DNA of 44,754 bases, from the NCBI RefSeq assembly GCF_001896135.2, contig NZ_MPOH02000016.1, positions 130,355 through 175,108 of the forward strand. Reading direction: 5' to 3'. Both the position numbers and the translations under genes were made by a program. This document shows, piece after piece, positions 37,057 through 44,679 of this stretch (positions are counted from its first letter, which is position 1; the number at the start of each line of letters is the position of its first letter). Origin of the DNA: Streptomyces phaeoluteigriseus (lineage in GTDB: Bacteria > Actinomycetota > Actinomycetes > Streptomycetales > Streptomycetaceae). The notes beneath the pieces were generated by a model. The model saw only the letters and a program-made list of their open reading frames with translations. It had not been told where the DNA came from and searched no databases.

Positions 37057-37842
37057 TCAGTAGGTGGCGAGGGAGATGGCGGTGTAGTGCGCGGTGAAGG
37101 CCACCACGGTCAGCGCGTGGAAGACCTCGTGGAAACCGAACCAGCGGGGTGCGGGGTCGGGCCGCTGGAGGGCGTAGACCACCGCGCCCGCGCTGTAGAG
37201 GAGACCGCCGACAACGATCAGGACCACTACGGCCGCTCCGCCGGTGTGCAGGAAGTCGGGCAGGTAGCTCACCGGTGCCCACCCCAGCGCCAGGTAGCAC
37301 GGGGTGTACAGCCAGCGCGGGGCTCCGACCCAAAGGACCCGGAACGCGATGCCGGCCAACGCTCCCGTCCAGACGATCCACAGCAGCACGGACCGCTGGT
37401 CCGGCGGGAGGAGGACCACGGCCAGGGGGGTGCAGGTGCCGGCGATGATCAGGAAGATGTTGGCGTGGTCGAGGCGTCGCAGAAGAGCCTCGCCGAGCGA
37501 TCCCCAGGTGCCGCGGTGGTAAATGGCGCTCGTCGCGAACAGCAGCCAGGCGGTGACCGAGTACACGGCGCAGGCCACGACCGCCTGCGGAGTGCGGGCC
37601 AGGCAGATGAGCACGACGCCTGCGATCAGCGCGGCGGGGACCATTCCGGCATGGAGCCAGCCACGCAGCCTCGGCTTGATCGGCTCGGCCAGGTCGGACA
37701 CCCGCTCCACCAGCGCAGTGACCGAGTGAGCCCCCTCCCCCGCGTGGTCGCCCTGTGATCGGTCGGGTGGCCCGTCTGCACGGCGCTCTCCCCGCGCTGA
37801 CACGGCGTGACCACAATCGACTTCAGCGGCGTCGCGGGACAC
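37057..37842 (-). CDS. hemolysin III family membrane protein (HlyIII/YqfA-like)
   Basis: 261 aa from the chosen start, with seven membrane segments as in the PAQR/HlyIII superfamily. Family His motifs are present: SAIYHRGTWGS, LDHANIFLIIAGTCTPLAVV and, near the end, FHALTVVAFTAHYTAISLA. The N-terminus (about 50 residues before EPIKPRLRGWLHAG) is polar and variable. GTG 37842 is chosen because GGGGGAGG lies about 10 nt upstream; ATG 37887 is possible but has no ribosome-binding site. The protein is probably a membrane stress or lipid-related protein rather than a toxin; the HlyIII name is historical. Confidence 0.85.
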   Translation of the reverse strand: MSRDAAEVDCGHAVSARGERRADGPPDRSQGDHAGEGAHSVTALVERVSDLAEPIKPRLRGWLHAGMVPAALIAGVVLICLARTPQAVVACAVYSVTAWLLFATSAIYHRGTWGSLGEALLRRLDHANIFLIIAGTCTPLAVVLLPPDQRSVLLWIVWTGALAGIAFRVLWVGAPRWLYTPCYLALGWAPVSYLPDFLHTGGAAVVVLIVVGGLLYSAGAVVYALQRPDPAPRWFGFHEVFHALTVVAFTAHYTAISLATY

Positions 37843-38117
37843 AGCTTCTCGTCCTCCCCCGGGCTCCTGGGCGTCACTGGCAAGCATGCGGTCATGCTAG
37901 GCAACCTGACCCGGACACATGACGGGAGGTCGGTCCAGACGGTCCAGAACCCCGGAGCCAGGTCGCCGGGCCCGGGCCGGTTCGCCGCCGGGTGAACTCC
38001 ACCTCCGTTGACGCTGCCGCCGATTGGGCCGGTCGAAGCCGAGTAGAACGGCTGGCCGTGGGAACGATCAAGGCTTCGGAACGGGCATCTCCGCTCGCCT
38101 ACGCGCAAGGATCGCCG

Positions 38118-38678
38118 ATGCTTCCTGAGGTCCGCCCCCACGTGTCCACCGCCCTCGCGGACCAGTTGGAACACCAACTGGACCTGGCTCCGCATGTCGA
38201 AGCCGGCCGGCTCGACGTGGAGGGCGTCGCCGGCATCGCGGTCGTCGCAGCTGCCCACTGCGACGGCTATGCGGCCACCGGCCATCTCCTCGGGCTGCTG
38301 GCCGCGCTGCCCGCCCCCACGAAGACAGGAGAACGCTTCTGGTCGGACCTGTGGAGGTCGTCGGGCACCGCGTACCTGCTGCCCGTCAACATCAAGGCTC
38401 TGGTGCTGCGTGCCCTGGCGGGAGAAGGAACCGCCCTGGCCCGGCAGGTCCTCTCGGCCGTCGATGAGATGACCCCGCCCCAGCGCGTCGCGGCCGGGGA
38501 GGTGATCGGTCAGGCCCTCGTCGAGTCCGACCATCTGCCCGACCTCAAGACACAGGTCATCGGAGAACTGTGGCTCCGGGATTTCGAACTCACCGCCTGG
38601 CGCGTCCTGCACGCGGACCGCAGGTCGGACGATCCGGCTGGACGGAAAGCCTTTCTCGACGCCTGGACGAGCGTCTGA
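38118..38678 (+). CDS. hypothetical protein, unrecognised
   Basis: 186 aa, soluble, mostly helical. It contains HVSTALADQLEHQLDLAPHV, EGVAGIAVVAAAHCDGYAAT, GHLLGLLAALPAP and TAYLLPVNIKALVLRALAGE, ending FELTAWRVLHADRRSDDP. No family recognised. AAGGA 6 nt before ATG 38118 supports this start over an ATG at 37992 in the same frame. It ends in a very strong terminator shared with the convergent cold-shock gene. The plus-strand frame keeps a sensible amino-acid composition, while the antisense frame (37626-38612) crosses the hemolysin III start and looks like a shadow. Confidence 0.55.
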   Translation: MLPEVRPHVSTALADQLEHQLDLAPHVEAGRLDVEGVAGIAVVAAAHCDGYAATGHLLGLLAALPAPTKTGERFWSDLWRSSGTAYLLPVNIKALVLRALAGEGTALARQVLSAVDEMTPPQRVAAGEVIGQALVESDHLPDLKTQVIGELWLRDFELTAWRVLHADRRSDDPAGRKAFLDAWTSV

Positions 38679-38805
38679 GCGTCGGCTCCTTCGAGCCGCA
38701 CGGGAGCCGCGCGGGAGATGCGGCTCCCGTGCCCGACGACGCTTGCAGCGACTGAGGTCAGGAAGCTCCTGGCCGAAGTCGCACCGACCCGGGGGGCCTT
38801 CACGG

Positions 38806-38843
38806 ATCAGGGGCCGCGCAGCGATGGCTGCGCGGCCCCTGAT
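38806..38843. terminator. strong bidirectional terminator
   Basis: A perfect 17-bp inverted repeat: ATCAGGGGCCGCGCAGC, loop GATG, GCTGCGCGGCCCCTGAT. It separates the convergent hypothetical gene (ends 38678) and cold-shock gene (stop 38955). A diverged copy is at 32478-32505. Confidence 0.9.
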
Positions 38844-38954
38844 CCTGCCGGCCCCGCACGAGAGCAGGCGCCTTCGTCCGGGCGGGTGGCAGGGCCCGGG
38901 GGGCGGCGGCCGCCTGGACGCGGCGTGCGCGATCCCTCGGGCAGGTCTGCGAGG

Positions 38955-39158
38955 TCAGGCTAGGTTGATGTTCTCGGCCTGCGGACCCTTCTGGCCCTGG
39001 GTGACGTCGAACGTCACGGCCTGGCCCTCCTGGAGTTCACGAAAGCCCGTGGAGTTGATCGCGGAGTAGTGCGCGAAGACATCCGGGCCGCCGCCGTCCT
39101 GGGCGATGAAGCCGAAGCCCTTCTCCGCGTTGAACCACTTCACAGTTCCCGTAGCCAT
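38955..39158 (-). CDS. cold-shock protein (CspA family)
   Basis: 67-aa single cold-shock domain: MATGTVKWFNAEKGFGFIAQ with RNP1 KGFGFI, then RNP2 VFAHY and the C-terminal VTFDVTQGQKGPQAENINLA. It binds single-stranded RNA/DNA and serves as an RNA chaperone. RNP2 has Ala where VFVHY is usual. It lies 245 bp after the MerR-type gene on the same strand, and that gap may hold its own promoter and leader. A truncated duplicate of its 3' end is at 32.7 kb. Confidence 0.95.
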   Translation of the reverse strand: MATGTVKWFNAEKGFGFIAQDGGGPDVFAHYSAINSTGFRELQEGQAVTFDVTQGQKGPQAENINLA

Positions 39159-39403
39159 GTCTCATGCCTTCCAGTCGATGAACGCCTCCCACTCGATGTG
39201 GCAGACGGAGGTGATCGCCCTGGTCCCTGCGGCACAGCACAGCAAAACGCCCACACCGAAGGCGCGGGCAAGAGGGAGTTCCGAACCACGACAGCTGACG
39301 CAGACGCTACACGCCCACACACCGCTCACCACAGGAAATGATCCAACCGCACACACCGAGACCGTGCGTGAGGTGCCCGCCGACGCTGACGGGCACGCTC
39401 ATC

Positions 39404-39742
39404 TCATGCTGCGGCCGTCGAGTTCGCTGATTCGACGGCACGGCGGTATTCGGCGTTGAGGCGCTTGGCTTCCTCGAGCTGGTCCTCGAGGATGACGATC
39501 CGGCAGGCGGCCTCGATGGGGGTCCCGCGGTCGACGAGTTCCCGGGCCCGCGCGGCGATGCGCAGCTGGTAGCGGGAGTAGCGGCGGTGGCCGCCCGCGG
39601 ATCGCAGCGGGGTGATGAGGCGTGCTTCGCCGATGGCGCGGAGAAAGCTCTGGGTGGTGCCGAGCATCTCGGCGGCCCGGCCCATGGTGAAGGCGGGGTA
39701 GTCGTCGTCATCGAGACGGCCGAACGTGTCGTCTGCTGTCAT
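39404..39742 (-). CDS. MerR family transcriptional regulator
   Basis: 112 aa. The winged helix-turn-helix is YPAFTMGRAAEMLGTTQSFL, RAIGEARLITPL, RSAGGHRRYSRYQLRIAARA, with the MerR GGHRRY wing. The C-terminal 35 residues (CRIVILEDQLEEAKRLNAEY) form a dimerisation coiled coil without an effector domain, so it is a small MerR variant. GAGGT lies 5 nt before ATG 39742. It is preceded by a perfect 12-bp hairpin and a roughly 660-nt leader with its own promoter, and followed by the cold-shock gene. Confidence 0.88.
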   Translation of the reverse strand: MTADDTFGRLDDDDYPAFTMGRAAEMLGTTQSFLRAIGEARLITPLRSAGGHRRYSRYQLRIAARARELVDRGTPIEAACRIVILEDQLEEAKRLNAEYRRAVESANSTAAA

Positions 39743-40403
39743 TGCACCTCTCTGTGGCACGCGTGGAGGGGCCCTGGCGCCGAACTGCCCGCCAGGGCCC
39801 CGAAGGAACCACTACACCATCTGCCGGCCCTGATACTGCACCGGCCCTCTGTTTCCGCAGACCCGACCGAGACGCTGTCGGGGGCGCGGGGATCGCGGTT
39901 GCCTGACCGGAGACCACCTCACTATCGATGTCCTGCGGTACCCGGGGCCAAGACTTCCGCCCGGGCGATCCTGATGGCGCTCGGTTCCTCCGTTCTTCCC
40001 TCTTGATCAACTAATCACTAGCGGAAACTGCGAACTGCTGGTGGCCTCGAACAGCGCCACTCTTCGGCAGCCAGCCCCGTCGCCCGTCCTACGTCTGCTC
40101 TGGCTTGGAACCCCACTGCCGAACCTCCCGGTGCGCGCGCCCGCAGCCGACGCCTTCACCGAGGTACCGCTCACCGACTTCACTGCTGGGTACGACGAAC
40201 CTTCACTTGCCGGTACTTCCACTGCGGTACTGCTGATGGCGGCCCCTGATCACTGCGGGCCACCCGGTCCGGTGGTCAGCCCCGTCGCCGTCCTGCGAAC
40301 ACCCTGGCTTCGAAACTCCACCACCGCACCGTCCTGCGAACTGCAACTGCGTACTACTGCCCGGCAGTTCATCTCTGCCGGGCCCTGCTCGATCTCGGCT
40401 ACG
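39743..40403 (-). ncRNA. candidate long structured leader RNA upstream of merR gene
   Basis: From the predicted start (about 40403) to the MerR ATG lie about 660 nt without a credible ORF. They contain hairpins at 40359-40383 (GCCCGGCAG/CTGCCGGGC, 9-bp perfect stem) and 39768-39801. An internal duplication reads CAGCCCCGTCG-CCGTCCT, then CTGGCTT-GAAC, at 40072-40111 and 40277-40315. TGATCAACTAATCA (40004-40017) makes a short AT-rich inverted repeat. Such structure without coding signs suggests a cis-acting leader or a separate small RNA; function is inferred. Confidence 0.5.
39768..39801 (-). terminator. terminator/attenuator-like hairpin before merR ribosome-binding site
   Basis: GGGGCCCTGGCG (39768-39779) and CGCCAGGGCCCC (39790-39801) form a perfect 12-bp stem with a 10-nt loop. 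It ends 25 nt before the MerR ATG. In a leftward transcript it would fold after the long leader and could stop transcription or mask translation. Confidence 0.7.
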
Positions 40404-40409
40404 AGAGAA

Positions 40410-40438
40410 ACCATAACCACACCGGCGACGAATGTCTA
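40410..40438 (-). promoter_or_regulatory. sigma70-like promoter for the leader/merR transcript
   Basis: Leftward -35 TAGACA (40433-40438), 17-bp spacer, -10 TATGGT (40410-40415), in an AT-richer pocket. Expected start is near 40403. No gene starts nearby except MerR, 660 nt away. Confidence 0.65.
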
Positions 40439-40595
40439 CTTCGGCTGGCACAGATTTCCACGTGTTCGAAGGTGAGGTAGTCCGTCTCGACCACGACTCC
40501 CACAGAGTGGCCGGGCAGGCCGAAGGTACGACGTGTGCTGGTGACCGTCGGCCGGAGCGCCCGCACGCATCACATCGGACGACCGGGCCGACAGG

Positions 40596-42692
40596 TCAGG
40601 GCACTTCTTCCAACAGTTGTTCGGTCCAGATGGTCTTGCCCGCACCGGTGTACCGGCTGCCCCAGCGATGGGTCAGCTGCGCCACCAGGAAGAGACCGCG
40701 GCCGCCTTCGTCCGTCCACCGGGCCCGTCGCAGATGAGGCTGGGTCTGGCTGGGATCGGAGACCTCGCAGATCAGACGTTGATCCCGAATCAGCCGCAGG
40801 CCCACTGGGGCGCCGCCGTAGCGGATGGCGTTGGTGACCAGCTCGCTGACGATCAGCTCCGTGGTGAACACCAGATGTTCCAGCCCCCAGGAGGTCAGCC
40901 GGTCGGCGACTTGACGGCGTACCCCTGCGACGATGCTGGGGTCGGCGGCCAGCTCCCAGGCGGCCGTGGCATCTTCGGGAAGTCGGCGCACCTGGGTCAC
41001 GAGAAGTGCCAGGTCGTCGTCCAAGGGCTCCTGCAGAAGTTTCTCCAGAATGCGGCCACCGATTTCCGTGACCGGACGGCCGCCTTCAACGCCTCCAGCC
41101 GTGCCTTCCCGCACCACGGTCAGTGCGCGGGTGTGGAACGGATCTCGCGCCGGCGCACCGGTGTAGAACGACAGCACATCACCGGGGCTCAGTTGCAGCT
41201 CGCTGGCTTCGAAGGGCTCCGCGCCCTCGCCCAGGGGCAGCCCCGGGCGCACGGGCACCATGTCCGCTTCGGCGCCGCCCCGCGAGACCAGCACCGGCCC
41301 GGGGTGTCCCGCACTGGCCAGTACGCAGTGGCCGGTGATCGGGTCGTACACGGCGTACAGGCACGTCGCGCCGTGCACGCTGCCGGCCGGGACGACGTCT
41401 CGCTGCTCCTCGTCCTCAGCGAACCGAACCACCAGGTCGTTCAGGTGGGACAGCACCTCGTCGGGACTGAGATCCAGATCCGTCAGGGTCTGCACCGCCG
41501 CCCGCAGCCGCCCCATCGCCGCCGTGGCGTTCATCCCCTGCCCACCCGCATTGCCCACGACGAAGCCCACCCGGCTCGAGGACAGCGCAATGACGTCGTA
41601 CCAGCTGCCGCCGATCCCCGTCACCGCACGCGCGGGCAGGTGGGCACCGAATGTCTTCGCGGCCCCGACCTCCACCACCGGCCGTGGCAGCAGACCTCGC
41701 TGCAGCGCCTCCGCGGTGCGGCGTTCGAGGTTGTATCGCCGAGCGTTGTCGAGGCTCAGCGAGACCCGGGTGCCGATCTCATCCGCCAGCGTCACATCCG
41801 CCGGATCGAATGGGGCCCGTGTCCCGGTGCGCCAGAGTCCCACCGCCCCCAGTACCCCTCCTCTGACCAGCAGCGGCAGCACCATCAGGGATGTGGCGTC
41901 CGGGGGCAGCATGAGCGCGGCTCTTTCGGCGTCGTCCTTCAGCGCCGCCCGGGCCAGATGCAGATCCGGCAGGACACCGGGCGTGCCCTTGCGCAGGTGC
42001 TCGGCTTCTTCGTGGCCGATCCGGAAGGTTTCGCCGACCGGATGGCTCTCTCGGGGCCAGCACCCACTGGCCGCCGCTACAGCGATCCGTTGCATGGGCG
42101 TGCCGGGAGGGAAGGACATCGGCTCTTCGCCGAGCAACACGCCCTCGGTCAGGTCCACCGCCCCCAAGTCGGCGAAGGCCGGTATGAGGACGTCCAGCAA
42201 CTGCTCGGCATTGCGGGTGACGTCCAGGGAGCCGCCGATGCGGGTCGCCGCGTCATGAAGCAGCTCCAGCCGCTCGAGTGCTCGTGGGTCTTTCGCCAGT
42301 ACCTGTTCCGCGGTGGGCACCGGACGTCGTACGGCCTGCGGTCCGGAGCCCGGGGACTCCGCCCGGATCAGCCGCACGAGGAAACGGCCCTCCGCTCCCT
42401 CTGCGAGCACCGACACCGCCGCCACCGCCGAGAAGGGCGCGCCGCGGACGGTGTGCAAATCGGCCCGCGCGCTGAGCATGATCCCGCCCAAAGCGCCGGC
42501 GACAAGCTCGGCCCACGCGGACGGATCGTCGAAGAAGGCCGAGATCTCCACGCCGCGGATCTTGTCGATGGAGCCCTCGAACAGCCGCAAAGCAGTAGGT
42601 GTGCAGGTGAGGACGGCTCCCCTGGCATCCAGCACCAAGACGGACGGCTCCTGGGCCAGGACTTCGGCCACGGATGGGAACTCGTCAGACAC
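40596..42692 (-). CDS. SpoIIE-family PP2C-like protein with PAS, GAF and HATPase domains; catalytic sites degenerate
   Basis: 698 aa: PAS-like sensor (about 5-110), GAF (about 140-320), SpoIIE/PP2C domain (about 330-570) and C-terminal RsbW-like ATPase (about 575-695; N-box SELVTNAIRYG, late GGRGLFLVAQLTHRWG). The PP2C core is recognisable, but key acidic residues are changed. GGDWYD is GGSWYD (Ser363), GDVxGHG is GNAGGQG (Asn381, Gln385) and the TDG motif is TGA (Gly512). Only the last DDDLALL aspartates (558-560) remain. It probably cannot hold the metal pair and may be a regulatory pseudophosphatase. GTG 42692 has GGAG 9 nt upstream. A STAS gene and an RsbW-like gene lie next. Confidence 0.9.
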   Translation of the reverse strand: MSDEFPSVAEVLAQEPSVLVLDARGAVLTCTPTALRLFEGSIDKIRGVEISAFFDDPSAWAELVAGALGGIMLSARADLHTVRGAPFSAVAAVSVLAEGAEGRFLVRLIRAESPGSGPQAVRRPVPTAEQVLAKDPRALERLELLHDAATRIGGSLDVTRNAEQLLDVLIPAFADLGAVDLTEGVLLGEEPMSFPPGTPMQRIAVAAASGCWPRESHPVGETFRIGHEEAEHLRKGTPGVLPDLHLARAALKDDAERAALMLPPDATSLMVLPLLVRGGVLGAVGLWRTGTRAPFDPADVTLADEIGTRVSLSLDNARRYNLERRTAEALQRGLLPRPVVEVGAAKTFGAHLPARAVTGIGGSWYDVIALSSSRVGFVVGNAGGQGMNATAAMGRLRAAVQTLTDLDLSPDEVLSHLNDLVVRFAEDEEQRDVVPAGSVHGATCLYAVYDPITGHCVLASAGHPGPVLVSRGGAEADMVPVRPGLPLGEGAEPFEASELQLSPGDVLSFYTGAPARDPFHTRALTVVREGTAGGVEGGRPVTEIGGRILEKLLQEPLDDDLALLVTQVRRLPEDATAAWELAADPSIVAGVRRQVADRLTSWGLEHLVFTTELIVSELVTNAIRYGGAPVGLRLIRDQRLICEVSDPSQTQPHLRRARWTDEGGRGLFLVAQLTHRWGSRYTGAGKTIWTEQLLEEVP

Positions 42693-43041
42693 GGTGCATC
42701 ACTCCAGCAGGGTGGACGGCGCCCGCACGCCCCTGAATCGCTCAGCTGGTCGGTTGATTCACCGCCAGGCGGAGCGGCGACCCCGGGTATGCCCCGCTCG
42801 GCAGGCCTCCTCCGGTTCAGGATCTCGCGTTGCCGACCCGCGCTCCCCCGGCGGGAACGATGCTCCTCTTCAGCCTTCTACAACCAATGGTCGCCCACTG
42901 CCGCACTGGACGCACGATGGCCCGACGCGTGGCCGGCGACCCCGTCGCCAGGGAGGCCGGCCAAGGACAACACTTCATGGATCTGCGGCCCCGGCGGTCC
43001 ACGTAGGCCGGGTGCAACGCGGTGGCCGGGCGCGGCGCGGG
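42693..43041. other. 349-bp gap, no gene seen
   Basis: Between the SpoIIE-type gene start and the STAS gene stop. No frame shows a family or a good start. It should contain the promoter of the SpoIIE-type gene; no clear -35/-10 pair was identified. Confidence 0.5.
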
Positions 43042-43407
43042 TCAGGCGGTCAGGGCCTGGTCGACGGTGGGATGGCAGCCGATGACCTCGTCCAGGCCGA
43101 CGATCTCAAGGAGCCGTAGCACCGATTCCTGGGCGCCGGCGATACGCAGCCATCCCTGATCGTCGTTCGCGGCCTGGTGGGCAGCGACGAAGACGTTGAT
43201 GCCGCTGGAGTCCATGAAGGTCACGCCGCTGAGGTCCACCACGGTCCGCAGGGGCACCGGGCCGTCGCAGGGCAGGAGGGCCTCGCTGAGCATGTCCTTG
43301 ACGGCGTGGTCGATCTCACCCTGCACGGCGACCACCCGGATGCCGTTGATTGCGGTGTGGCGGATCGACAGGCGGCCGGGCCGGGCTGCTCCGTGGGTGT
43401 CTGTCAC
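43042..43407 (-). CDS. STAS-domain anti-sigma factor antagonist
   Basis: 121 aa of the RsbV/SpoIIAA type. It has LSIRHTAINGIRVVAVQGEI and DHAVKDML, then VVDLSGVTFMDSSGINVFVA with the regulatory Ser of the DSSGIN motif, and GLDEVIGCHPTVDQALTA. The unphosphorylated form binds an anti-sigma kinase and frees a sigma factor. GTG 43407 has GAGG 5 nt upstream; an upstream ATG at 43494 is less likely. It is divergent from an RsbW-like kinase gene 170 bp away and downstream of it lies the SpoIIE-type gene, an arrangement typical of partner-switching modules. Confidence 0.9.
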   Translation of the reverse strand: MTDTHGAARPGRLSIRHTAINGIRVVAVQGEIDHAVKDMLSEALLPCDGPVPLRTVVDLSGVTFMDSSGINVFVAAHQAANDDQGWLRIAGAQESVLRLLEIVGLDEVIGCHPTVDQALTA

Positions 43408-43446
43408 CGTTTCCTCGACTGTGCTCGCTGATGGGATCTCAAGGCC

Positions 43447-43466
43447 CCGGCGCGATGGTGCGCCGG
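43447..43466 (-). promoter_or_regulatory. inverted repeat in the STAS/RsbW-like divergent region
   Basis: CCGGCGC (43447-43453), 6-nt loop, GCGCCGG (43460-43466), about 40 bp upstream of the STAS start. In the same 170-bp region, GGGTAC (43544-43549), a sigma-B-like -10, lies 28 bp before the RsbW-like ATG; its -35 partner is unclear. Confidence 0.4.
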
Positions 43467-43577
43467 TAACCTGCCTCGATGCTACGGCGAACACGTGTGC
43501 GGCCCATTATGCGGTTCTCACGGGACATGTGAGGCAGAGTGCCGGGTACGCGCAGGATGTGTGAAGGGGGAACAAGG

Positions 43578-44066
43578 ATGGACCCGGCTGAATCAGTCCC
43601 CGAGCGTGAGGGCAGCGTGATGCCGGACGCCCCTCGGATACAGGACACCGTCGCGCTGGACGGTGACGGGCACGTGATCGCTGAGGCACGCCACCGGGCG
43701 GTGGACTTCCTCACCCGTGTCCAGGCGGAGCACGGCCTGCCGGTGTCCGCTCGCGCGATGGACCTGACGCAGCTGGTGGTCAGCGAGCTGGTCACCAACG
43801 CCCGCAAGTACGCCCCTGGCCCCGTGCTGATGGAACTGCGCGTCATCGGCGCCGTCGTGGAGGTGGTCGTGTGGGACAGCGATCCCGTCCTGCCAGTGGC
43901 GCGGGCCGCCGACGCGGACAGAGTCGGACAGCACGGCCTGGAGATCGTCATGGCCGTCGCCCAGGGCTTCGAGGCCCAGCGGGAGCCGGTCGGCAAACGC
44001 ATCACCGCCCGCATCGCCCTGCCCGACGACCCCGGCGGGGACGTCACAGGACGCCGCCCCCAGTGA
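43578..44066 (+). CDS. RsbW-like ATP-binding anti-sigma/serine kinase (HATPase_c_2)
   Basis: 162 aa. After a flexible N-terminus comes VALDGDGHVIAEARHRAVDF, a helix, then the N-box DLTQLVVSELVTNARKYAPG. VVVWDSDPVLPV is the G1-like Asp segment and GQHGLEIVMAVAQGFEAQRE the G2 region. The GHKL ATP-binding fold is complete. In Streptomyces many such small proteins phosphorylate STAS antagonists or bind sigma factors. The divergent STAS gene is the likely partner. ATG 43578 lies 8 nt after GGGGG; GTG-type alternatives upstream are less conserved. Confidence 0.88.
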   Translation: MDPAESVPEREGSVMPDAPRIQDTVALDGDGHVIAEARHRAVDFLTRVQAEHGLPVSARAMDLTQLVVSELVTNARKYAPGPVLMELRVIGAVVEVVVWDSDPVLPVARAADADRVGQHGLEIVMAVAQGFEAQREPVGKRITARIALPDDPGGDVTGRRPQ

Positions 44067-44611
44067 CAGCCCGCGCTCCCGCCGGCCTCACGGCCCTCCC
44101 TGGCGATCCGCCGTGAAGTGAAGCGCTGCCGGGGCGAACAGGCGGGAGCGGCCGGGGCGGGCACGGTGCCGGCGCGCCGGGGGGTGGCGCCGCCGGCTGA
44201 CAGCAACGAAACGACGCCGCCTTCGCCCGCACCGCCGCCGACGCCCAGTACGTCGGGCGGGCCGGTGCCCAGCCGCCCGTGTCGCCTCGTGACAGGGCCG
44301 CTTCGGCCAGCACCACCACGCCACCGCCATCAGGCGTGTCGGTGCGGTGAGTCCAAGCTGGACCAGCAGTCCTGCTACTGCGGTCCGCACGATCACCCTC
44401 ATGCTGTCGTTGCCCGGTGCACGGCCTGCCTGGTCACGGGCGAGCGCGGTGAACCCTTCCGAGGCCGTCCAGCTGACCAGCGCGCCCGCGGACACCTCGG
44501 TCGCACGCGGCCTCGGAATCCCGCTGTCCGCGTCGTCCAGCACCTGAAAGCCGACCTGGACCAGGCAAGAACCCACTCGGGACAGGGGACAGAGGTCAGC
44601 CGGGACGCACG
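44067..44611. other. 545-bp gap, no convincing gene
   Basis: Open frames exist on both strands (for example 44088-44576 minus, 44118-44741 plus) but have low-complexity Arg/Pro/Gly composition, no family and no good start. Confidence 0.5.
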
Positions 44612-44645
44612 ACGGCTCCCGTCCCGCGAACAGGAAGGGAGCCGT
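44612..44645 (-). terminator. terminator hairpin downstream of GlsB/YeaQ-like gene
   Basis: ACGGCTCCC (44612-44620) pairs perfectly with GGGAGCCGT (44637-44645) around a 16-nt loop, 34 bp after the stop codon of the partial gene. Confidence 0.65.
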
Positions 44646-44679
44646 GCCGGTGTGTCCGGAGGCGATGTGCCTCAGCCGG

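Noticed and set aside
37626..38612. 328-aa minus-strand ORF opposite the hypothetical gene at 38118-38678
   Set aside because: It runs through the hemolysin III start and the plus-strand gene has a better ribosome-binding site. The choice is not certain because neither product is recognised.
40617..43085. 822-aa plus-strand open frame opposite the SpoIIE-type gene
   Set aside because: Antisense shadow; the minus strand holds PAS, GAF, PP2C-like and HATPase domains.
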